A DNA stretch of 8,276 bases from UBA3774 sp045600025 (GTDB taxonomy: Bacteria; Bacillota; Clostridia; Lachnospirales; Lachnospiraceae): contig JAZRXC010000045.1 in the NCBI GenBank assembly GCA_045600025.1, forward strand, positions 1-8,276, written 5' to 3'. How positions within the stretch are numbered: position 1 is the first letter of the stretch; each line of letters begins with the position of its first letter. Both the position numbers and the translations under genes were made by a program. Below are positions 1-5,905 of the stretch, piece after piece. Below the pieces are notes generated by a model. That model was not told the origin of the DNA. It made no database searches and saw only the letters and a program-made list of their open reading frames with translations.

Positions 1-519
1 AGTGCAGAAAAACAATGCTTCTTCTGCAGCAATTTTTGCAGCTTCGGATAACTGCTCATCTTCGCTCTTGGGTATTTTTTCAAGTACTCGTTCTATGAGA
101 CTTGCGCCCTCCGGCATTCCTACTCCTACGCGAAGTCTCGGGAACTGATCCGTTCCGAGATGCAGAATGAGATTTTTCAATCCGTTGTGGCCGCCTGCGC
201 TTCCGCCTCCTCTGATGCGAAGCTTTCCGACATCCATATTTACGTCATCGACTATTATCAGGATGTCCTCTGTCGCAATTCCATAATAATCTGCGAGTGG
301 CTTTACGCTCTCTCCGCTTAGGTTCATATAGGTCTGCGGCTTTACCAGAAGAAGCTTTTCTCCTTCATACGTGGCAGTGCCCGTCAATGCGCGAAGCTGG
401 CTTTTTTTAATATTTACTCCGAGTTGCTCTGCTAACGTATCAATCACGCGGAACCCTACGTTGTGTCGGGTTCCGTCGTATTTCGACTCGGGATTGCCGA
501 GTCCTACAATCATTTTCAT
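1..519 (-). CDS. pth: Peptidyl-tRNA hydrolase, 3' end cut by window edge
   Basis: Reading leftward from the ATG at 519 gives 173 residues with no stop before the window edge. The usual length is about 185-195, so only the C-terminal tail is missing. The enzyme cleaves the ester bond of peptidyl-tRNAs released from stalled ribosomes, in the cytoplasm. Visible family motifs are GLGNP (residues 6-10), the catalytic histidine in TRHN (H19, equal to E. coli H20), YMNLSG (64-69), the DD pair at 91-92 (D92 equal to E. coli D93) and GGHNGL (109-114). A CAGGA ribosome binding site at 528-532 sits 8 bases before the start, and the glgD stop is 13 bases upstream, so it is probably cotranscribed with glgCD. 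A second ATG two codons in is less likely because its spacing is worse. The identification is very secure. Confidence 0.96.
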   Translation of the reverse strand, partial: MKMIVGLGNPESKYDGTRHNVGFRVIDTLAEQLGVNIKKSQLRALTGTATYEGEKLLLVKPQTYMNLSGESVKPLADYYGIATEDILIIVDDVNMDVGKLRIRGGGSAGGHNGLKNLILHLGTDQFPRLRVGVGMPEGASLIERVLEKIPKSEDEQLSEAAKIAAEEALFFCT

Positions 520-532
520 ATATTTTTTCCTG

Positions 533-1573
533 TCAGTTTTTACTTTTGACGATTACTCCGTCTATCTCTTCGCCTTCCGGGACTATGGCACCGGGCAATA
601 CTAAGCTGTTCTTTACTACAGCATTCTTGCCTATAATTGCGCCGGCAAATATTACCGAATTCGTTACCTTGCCGTCTATTACCGCGCCGTCGCCTATAAG
701 GCTTCCGGATACTTTGGCGTGAGCTGAATATTTTGCGGGAGGGTTGTCATAATCTCTGGTATATATCTGCGGTTCGGTTCCGAAAAGCTCATTCATTACT
801 TCCTTTTTCAGGAAATCCATGTTGCAATGCACATATGCCTGCTCAGTCGCAAGATTTGACCAGTATCCCTCGTGTATGTAAGCATATACTTTTCCGTCCT
901 TAAGTCTCGGAATAATGATATCCTCGACCATGCTGTAGCTGCCGTCTTTTTTAGCCTTCTTTAAGATGTCAATAAGCAGTCTGCGGCGAATGAGGTAAAT
1001 GCCGGACGTTACATATTTTTCCCTCTTGTCATGAGGATTTTTTGTAATACCTGTTATCTTGCCGTCCTTTTCTATTGTGACTTCGTTGTAATTTTTGATG
1101 TCAACGCCTTTTGGCGGCTTGACGCACACAGCTGTTATTTCAGCGTTCTTTTGTACGTGATAATTCAGGACATCATTATAATCCATCTTGCAGATTCCGT
1201 CACCCATTGCAAGTACTACATAAGGCTCATGGCTTTCTGTTAAGAACTCAAGGTTATCATACATCGAGTCAACTTTTCCTTTGTACCACTCTCTGCTGCT
1301 TTCGGTTATCTCAGGACTTAAAAGATACAGCCCGCCTTGCTTTCTGCCGAAGCCCCACCATATGGATGATGTCAGATATTCTCTTAATTTTCTGGTGCTG
1401 TATTGGGAAATTATTGCTACTTTTCCGACGCCCGAATTGACCATGCAGCTGAGCGAGAAATCAATTGCGTGATAATTGCCTGCTATCGGCAGTGATGAAG
1501 CTGTTCTTTTCTTTATAAGATCGTATTTTTTCTGATCGCTGAGTCCCGCGAATATTACGCCTATCATCTTCAT
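533..1573 (-). CDS. glgD: Glucose-1-phosphate adenylyltransferase, GlgD-type regulatory subunit
   Basis: This 346-residue protein has a nucleotidyltransferase fold (about 1-255) followed by a left-handed beta-helix tail of hexapeptide-like repeats (about 283-340). It is clearly related to the neighbouring GlgC but has degraded catalytic motifs. The glycine-rich nucleotide loop of GlgC is replaced by AGLSDQKKYD (9-18). GDHIYKMDY has become GDGICKMDY (124-132), keeping the second Asp (D131). The sugar-phosphate motif FEEKP has become ITKNP (176-180). In Firmicutes, GlgD partners GlgC in a heterotetramer that makes ADP-glucose from ATP and glucose-1-phosphate. GlgD alone has little or no activity and tunes the complex, which these losses fit. 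The start at 1573 is 4 bases after the glgC stop, with an AGGCGG ribosome binding site at 1581-1586 inside the glgC 3' end, so translation is probably coupled. The beta-helix is somewhat short for the family. Confidence 0.95.
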   Translation of the reverse strand: MKMIGVIFAGLSDQKKYDLIKKRTASSLPIAGNYHAIDFSLSCMVNSGVGKVAIISQYSTRKLREYLTSSIWWGFGRKQGGLYLLSPEITESSREWYKGKVDSMYDNLEFLTESHEPYVVLAMGDGICKMDYNDVLNYHVQKNAEITAVCVKPPKGVDIKNYNEVTIEKDGKITGITKNPHDKREKYVTSGIYLIRRRLLIDILKKAKKDGSYSMVEDIIIPRLKDGKVYAYIHEGYWSNLATEQAYVHCNMDFLKKEVMNELFGTEPQIYTRDYDNPPAKYSAHAKVSGSLIGDGAVIDGKVTNSVIFAGAIIGKNAVVKNSLVLPGAIVPEGEEIDGVIVKSKN

Positions 1574-1577
1574 AATA

Positions 1578-2843
1578 TCACCGCCTCTCTCTTATAATGC
1601 TTCCGCCGCTTGCGAGCTTGCCCCCGCGGTAGTCGCTTTTCTTAGTGCACCCGCTTATTGCGGTATTCTTACCTATGATTACACCTTCCGGAATCACGGT
1701 GTTTTCGTCTATCGTTACGAGTTCGCTGCTGTACACGCGCTTATCGAATTTGCTCTCGGCATATGCGCCCGCGCCGAGTACGGCTCCGTCACCGATAACG
1801 GAATTCTCGGAAATGATGGCTTTTTCGGCAATTACGTCCTTGCCGATATGTACACCGTCCATGATGACGCAGTCTTTTATCTGTGCTCCTTTTTCTACTA
1901 TAACTCTATTGCCCAGCACGCTGTGCTCTACGCTGCCGGCTATCTCGGACGCTCTTCCTATCATGCTGTTTTTTATTTTGCTGCCGGGAGCGATATACTG
2001 CGGCGGCAGGGACGGATTGCTGGTATACATCTTGTCAAATTGCTCATAAAGATTGAGCTCGGGATTCTCGTCCAGCAGTCCCATATTTGCCTCCCAATAT
2101 GAAGAGAGCGTTCCGACGTCTTTCCAGTAGCCGGTGAATTGATATGTGTACAGTGGAAGTCCCTTTTCGAAGCAATCGGGTATGACGTGCTTACCGAAAT
2201 CGCAGTTCGGAATGTCGGCGAGCTTAATCAGTTCTTCTTTCAGAAGCTCATAGTCAAATATGTATATGCCCATCGAAGCAAGATTGCTCTTGGCATGCTC
2301 GGGTTTTTCTTCAAATCCGGTGACCTTCCCGGTCTCATCGGATATGATAATGCCGAATCTGTTTGTTTCTTCCCAGGCTACAGGCTTGCAGGCAAGCGTT
2401 ACACGCGCTCCGTTTTTCTTATGCTCTTCCAGCATATTTTCATAATCCATCTTGTAGATATGATCGCCTGACAAGATGAGCACGTAGTCGGGATGATAGT
2501 TCTCCATGAATTCAAGGTTTTGGTATATGGCATTTGCCGTGCCCGAATACCACTCGGAATCCGCGCTTTTCTCATAAGGGGGCAAGATAAATACCCCTCC
2601 TGTCTGACGGTCAAGGTCCCACGGCGTACCTGTTCCTATGTGCGCATTTAACCTAAGTGGACGATACTGCGTAAGTACTCCGACTGTATCAACTCCGGAG
2701 TTTACGCAATTGCTCAGAGGAAAATCGATTATCTTGTAGGATCCGCCAAAAGATACTGCGGGCTTGGCAACTTTTGCGGTGAGGACACCCAATCTGCTAC
2801 CCTGTCCACCTGCCAAAAGCATGGCTATCATTTTTTTCTTCAT
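1578..2843 (-). CDS. glgC: Glucose-1-phosphate adenylyltransferase, catalytic subunit
   Basis: This 421-residue protein makes ADP-glucose and pyrophosphate from ATP and glucose-1-phosphate, the committed step of bacterial glycogen synthesis in the cytoplasm. It carries the intact glycine-rich loop AGGQGSRLGVLT (11-22), the GDHIYKMDY motif (126-134) with the expected catalytic Asp at 133, and the glucose-1-phosphate motif FEEKP (177-181, with K180). The C-terminal left-handed beta-helix runs from about 285 to 395. Length is normal for the family. The ATG at 2843 was chosen because an AAAGGAG ribosome binding site lies 8 bases upstream (2852-2858) and the protein then begins MKKKMIAMLLAGGQG, as homologues do. 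The frame stays open to an ATG at 2948, but that lies upstream of the promoter and would add 35 atypical residues. It is first in the glgC-glgD-pth operon. Confidence 0.97.
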   Translation of the reverse strand: MKKKMIAMLLAGGQGSRLGVLTAKVAKPAVSFGGSYKIIDFPLSNCVNSGVDTVGVLTQYRPLRLNAHIGTGTPWDLDRQTGGVFILPPYEKSADSEWYSGTANAIYQNLEFMENYHPDYVLILSGDHIYKMDYENMLEEHKKNGARVTLACKPVAWEETNRFGIIISDETGKVTGFEEKPEHAKSNLASMGIYIFDYELLKEELIKLADIPNCDFGKHVIPDCFEKGLPLYTYQFTGYWKDVGTLSSYWEANMGLLDENPELNLYEQFDKMYTSNPSLPPQYIAPGSKIKNSMIGRASEIAGSVEHSVLGNRVIVEKGAQIKDCVIMDGVHIGKDVIAEKAIISENSVIGDGAVLGAGAYAESKFDKRVYSSELVTIDENTVIPEGVIIGKNTAISGCTKKSDYRGGKLASGGSIIRERR

Positions 2844-2851
2844 GCAGCAAT

Positions 2852-2858
2852 CTCCTTT
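2852..2858 (-). promoter_or_regulatory. Ribosome binding site that fixes the glgC start
   Basis: AAAGGAG is read on the minus strand, 8 bases before the ATG at 2843. It decides for the internal start over the ATG at 2948. Confidence 0.85.
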
Positions 2859-2888
2859 CTTAAATAAAAGGCTAATATCTCGGATATC

Positions 2889-2917
2889 ATTATACAATAA
2901 TTTGACTAATTTGTCAT
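2889..2917 (-). promoter_or_regulatory. Sigma-A-type promoter of glgC-glgD-pth
   Basis: On the minus strand a perfect -10 TATAAT (2889-2894) is preceded by exactly 17 bases and the -35 hexamer ATGACA (2912-2917, five of six to TTGACA). The expected transcription start is near 2882, which leaves a leader of about 39 bases before glgC. A short dyad, ATATC-TCG-GATAT (2875-2887), covers the predicted start point. Confidence 0.8.
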
Positions 2918-2940
2918 TGCATTTAACTGCGAGCTTTTTA

Positions 2941-2969
2941 TTGCCCACTTTTCTTTTATGTCTTATAAT
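2941..2969 (+). promoter_or_regulatory. Sigma-A-type promoter of the nuclease/ATPase operon
   Basis: A perfect -10 TATAAT (2964-2969) is preceded by a 17-base spacer and a -35 TTGCCC (2941-2946, four of six to consensus). The predicted start is near 2976, giving a leader of only about 20 bases before the TTG codon at 2996. It is back to back with the glgC promoter: the two -35 boxes are 23 bases apart. Confidence 0.75.
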
Positions 2970-2984
2970 TATGTGGAAATGAAA

Positions 2985-2988
2985 GGAG
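2985..2988 (+). promoter_or_regulatory. Ribosome binding site deciding a TTG start
   Basis: GGAG, within AAAGGAG at 2982-2988, lies 7 bases before the TTG at 2996. No in-frame ATG gives the conserved N-terminal metal-binding motif, so the ribosome binding site and the protein sequence together fix the TTG start. Confidence 0.85.
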
Positions 2989-2995
2989 CTTTCTC

Positions 2996-4039
2996 TTGAA
3001 GTTTTTACACACGGGAGATATCCATTTCGGATGCTGTCCCGAAGCCGGAACGCCTTATGCCGGAGAGCGTCGTGAGGCTGTCAGAAACATCCTCATGAAA
3101 ATCGTAGACCTGGCAAATGTCGAAGATGTAGATCTGCTGCTTATCGCAGGAGACCTCTTTCATCAGCGTCCTACCAAGAGCGAGTTAAAAGAAGTCGCTT
3201 ATTACCTGTCTAAGCTTCGCCGCGCGCATGTTGTCATAATCGCCGGCAATCATGACTATCTGTCCGAAGATTCACCCTATAAATCTTACAATTTCGGCAA
3301 GCATGTAATTGTGCTGAATACAGAAAAACTGTCTCGCGTATATTTAAAAGACATCGACACGGAGGTCTATGGCTTCAGTTATTATTCGCAGATGATTAAA
3401 GATCCTCTCTATGATGGGTTTAAGGTTCCAAATGACGGACGCACAAAGATACTTCTTGCGCATGGCGGTGATGCGGACCACATCCCGATTTCTCGCACGG
3501 CTCTCGCAGGCTCCGGTTTTGATTACATTGCTTTGGGACATATACATGCCCCTGAAATAATAAAGGATACCAATATGGCCTACTGCGGCAGTCCCGAGCC
3601 TATTGTCCGCACCGAAACCGGCAGTCATGGCTGCATCCTCGGACATATCACAGACGGAAAGCTGACTCTTATGTGGCATCCCCTTTCGGAGATTCAATAC
3701 CGGATTATGGACATCACTCCCGGCTCTGATGCTACCATGGCAGCAATAGAAGATCTCGTTAAATCTGCCATTGCTACTCACCCCGGCGACCTTTTTACCG
3801 TAAATATCGTGGGTGAGCGTCCGGCGGATCTTGAAATTGACACGGGAATCCTTTCAAGAATTGACCGTGTCTGTCACGTGAGTGATACCTCCGTCCCCGA
3901 GTACGACTTAGATGAGCTCTCACGTAACCACAAGAATGACCTGATTTCTCTTTACATAAATGAGCTTAATACTCCCGATGCCACACAGCAGATGAAGGAT
4001 GCTCTGTATATAGGACTTAAAGCCCTGCTGAAAGATTAA
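2996..4039 (+). CDS. SbcD/YhaO-type metallophosphoesterase (DNA repair nuclease)
   Basis: This 347-residue calcineurin-like phosphoesterase of the SbcD/Mre11/YhaO group has the full set of two-metal site motifs. These are D8 and H10 in TGDIHFG, D53 and H56 in AGDLFH, GNHD at 84-87, H156 in LLAHGGD, and GHIH at 181-184 (H182, H184). In the family, such proteins use Mn2+ to trim DNA ends or cut hairpins, controlled by an SMC/Rad50-like ATPase partner. The gene directly downstream, 3 bases away, encodes exactly such an ATPase. Residues after about 200 form the less conserved capping and partner-binding region. The gene starts with TTG, backed by a good ribosome binding site, and has its own promoter. 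The protein is a little shorter than B. subtilis YhaO. The fold and pairing are secure; the DNA substrate and physiological role are not shown by the sequence. Confidence 0.92.
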   Translation: MKFLHTGDIHFGCCPEAGTPYAGERREAVRNILMKIVDLANVEDVDLLLIAGDLFHQRPTKSELKEVAYYLSKLRRAHVVIIAGNHDYLSEDSPYKSYNFGKHVIVLNTEKLSRVYLKDIDTEVYGFSYYSQMIKDPLYDGFKVPNDGRTKILLAHGGDADHIPISRTALAGSGFDYIALGHIHAPEIIKDTNMAYCGSPEPIVRTETGSHGCILGHITDGKLTLMWHPLSEIQYRIMDITPGSDATMAAIEDLVKSAIATHPGDLFTVNIVGERPADLEIDTGILSRIDRVCHVSDTSVPEYDLDELSRNHKNDLISLYINELNTPDATQQMKDALYIGLKALLKD

Positions 4040-4042
4040 CAT

Positions 4043-5896
4043 ATGAAAATCAAACGACTCGCTGTTCACAATTTCGGAAAGCTGCATGATGTAACCCTCG
4101 ATTTTTACGATGGGATTAATCTCGTATGCGGTCAAAACGAAAGTGGTAAGAGCACGCTGCACGCATTTATCAGTGCAATGTTCTTCGGCATGGAACGAGG
4201 TCGCGGGCGTGCCGCAAAAAATGATGCTTTTACAAAATACACCCCTTGGGATGGTGGCTCTTACGGCGGAGTTATCGAAATAGAAAAGGATGGAAGGACA
4301 TATTCTCTGTCCAGAAATTTCAGCGGCGTCAGTGCCAGATGTCTTCTCACAAATGAAACCGACAGCCGTGATCTCGCGCCCACAAAAGAAAATCTATCAA
4401 GTATCTTAAACGGTCTTACCCCTTCGGTTTATCAAAATACTATTTCTGTGGGACAGCTCCAGGCAGGCACCGGTGATGAGCTCTCTGACGAGCTTACCAA
4501 TCATATCGTCAATTTGCATACCGCAGGTTCCTTTTCTTTGGACATCTCCGGCGCTGTATCAAGTCTTGCGACGGAAAAGAAACACTTGCTGAATGCTTAT
4601 GATAAGAACAGTGATAATGAAGCTGCCGAACTCAAAGGGCGCATCTCTTCACTGGAGGCTGAGCTTGACGCTGACAAGGATATTCCTTCTCTTATAGCGC
4701 GCGAGCAGAAAATCCGAGACCTTTCCGATAATTTGAAAAATGCCCAGGACCGCTCAACTTATTTATTTAAGTCTGTTTCCGATCACGAAGCCGCTCTTCG
4801 CCTGCACCACATTAACGGCGAGGAAGATATCGAAAAGGCTGAGCGCATAATCGGCAAGACCTGCAAACGTGCGGAAGCCGCTGCTAAAAAAGATGACACG
4901 CTCCCTGATTATTCCGGCACAAAAACCTTGTGCATAATTCTTTCTATTGTTTTCTTTATAGGCCTTGCAGTCTGTCTTTTTATGGGATATCAAGCACTGA
5001 TGCGCGGGGAAAAAGAGCTGTCCTATCTTCTTCCTTATATTGCAGGCGCCGGAGTATGTTTTCTTGCTTTTATTGTTTTTGTTGTTCTGGCTGCTTCTGC
5101 GGGAAGAAAGAAAAACGCTGTCGATCGTTTTTGTAAGGTTTACAATAGATATATGGGAATGGCGCCATCAAATGAATTATATGAGGTGGACGCTCTGTCC
5201 GATATCCCTGATAATTGTCGCGAACATTTTACTAAGCTGTCTGAGGAAAAAGAAGAAATTAAAACTCTTTCTAAGAATATCAAAACGTATCAGGCGCAGC
5301 TTAAAAAACTGGACGAGAGTATGCCTGATCTGCGGCGCCGCCACTTCGCAATTGAGCAAAAAGAAACTGCTCTTGTTGCGGTACGTCAACAACTGGCTGC
5401 TCTTAATCCTGCGCTTGAAAAAAATGCAACCATTAAAGAAAAATGTGCCGCTATCGATCTTGCTGCGCGCACGATAGAGGACTTAAGCAAGAAAAACATT
5501 GAGTCCTTTGGTCATTTTCTTGAAGAAAAAACTTCCGCACTTATCGCAAGTATGACTGACGGCGCTTATAGCGGTGTCCATATAAATGAAAACTTTGATG
5601 TTTCTCTGATTCAAAACATGAGGCATGTGGCGCTTTCTTCTGTCAGCGCCGGCACGCTTGATCAGGTTTATTTGGCGCTTCGCATTGCCTGTATAGAGTT
5701 CCTGTGGCCCGACGAACCGATGCCGCTTCTGCTTGACGATACATTTGCCATGTATGATGATGCGCGTCTTGCGAGCACGCTTGATTGGCTACGCACCAAT
5801 TATTTCGGTCAGGTATTCATTCTTTCCTGCCATAAAAGAGAGGATGCGCTGCTCTCAGAACTGCACATCCCCTATAAACGTATTTCTATCGGCTGA
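4043..5896 (+). CDS. Rad50/SbcC-like (YhaN-type) ATPase with a membrane hairpin in its coiled coil
   Basis: This 617-residue protein has the split ABC-type ATPase layout of the SMC/Rad50 family. The N-terminal half has Walker A GQNESGKST (30-38) and a Q-loop glutamine near 138. The C-terminal half has the signature VSAGTLDQVYLALRIA (534-549), Walker B PLLLDD (561-566) and an H-loop histidine in LSCHK (H597). The LSxGTxDQ-type signature is characteristic of YhaN rather than SbcC. Between the halves are helical, charged coiled-coil stretches (about 195-285 and 390-480), broken by two strongly hydrophobic segments at about 294-315 and 329-352. No CxxC zinc hook is visible, so the hairpin replaces the apex. 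SbcC is about 1050 residues and B. subtilis YhaN about 960, so this is a compact version. It follows the nuclease gene by 3 bases with only a weak ribosome binding site, suggesting coupled translation and a working complex. Membrane attachment is predicted, not proven. Confidence 0.9.
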   Translation: MKIKRLAVHNFGKLHDVTLDFYDGINLVCGQNESGKSTLHAFISAMFFGMERGRGRAAKNDAFTKYTPWDGGSYGGVIEIEKDGRTYSLSRNFSGVSARCLLTNETDSRDLAPTKENLSSILNGLTPSVYQNTISVGQLQAGTGDELSDELTNHIVNLHTAGSFSLDISGAVSSLATEKKHLLNAYDKNSDNEAAELKGRISSLEAELDADKDIPSLIAREQKIRDLSDNLKNAQDRSTYLFKSVSDHEAALRLHHINGEEDIEKAERIIGKTCKRAEAAAKKDDTLPDYSGTKTLCIILSIVFFIGLAVCLFMGYQALMRGEKELSYLLPYIAGAGVCFLAFIVFVVLAASAGRKKNAVDRFCKVYNRYMGMAPSNELYEVDALSDIPDNCREHFTKLSEEKEEIKTLSKNIKTYQAQLKKLDESMPDLRRRHFAIEQKETALVAVRQQLAALNPALEKNATIKEKCAAIDLAARTIEDLSKKNIESFGHFLEEKTSALIASMTDGAYSGVHINENFDVSLIQNMRHVALSSVSAGTLDQVYLALRIACIEFLWPDEPMPLLLDDTFAMYDDARLASTLDWLRTNYFGQVFILSCHKREDALLSELHIPYKRISIG

Positions 5897-5905
5897 TTTA
5901 TCTTA

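Noticed and set aside
1645..2049. A 134-codon plus-strand open frame opposite glgC
   Set aside because: It mirrors the beta-helix coding region of glgC; its low-complexity Ser/Thr/Ile-rich translation is typical of an antisense shadow.
2844..2948. A 35-residue N-terminal extension of glgC from an ATG at 2948
   Set aside because: It would start upstream of the TATAAT promoter at 2889-2894. The internal ATG at 2843 has an excellent ribosome binding site and gives the family-typical N-terminus.
3344..3781. A 145-codon open frame on the minus strand inside the nuclease gene
   Set aside because: It is antisense to a gene with complete catalytic motifs. Its own translation shows no recognisable motif and it has no ribosome binding site of note.
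5040..5477. A 145-codon plus-strand frame overlapping the ATPase gene
   Set aside because: It is out of frame with a gene whose motifs continue on both sides, so it is not a frameshift. Its translation is Leu/Lys-rich without motifs.
4043..5896. Reading the nuclease/ATPase pair as a dedicated anti-phage system
   Set aside because: There are no neighbouring defence genes, integrase or mobile element, and the flanking genes are housekeeping. DNA repair of the YhaO/YhaN type is the simpler explanation.
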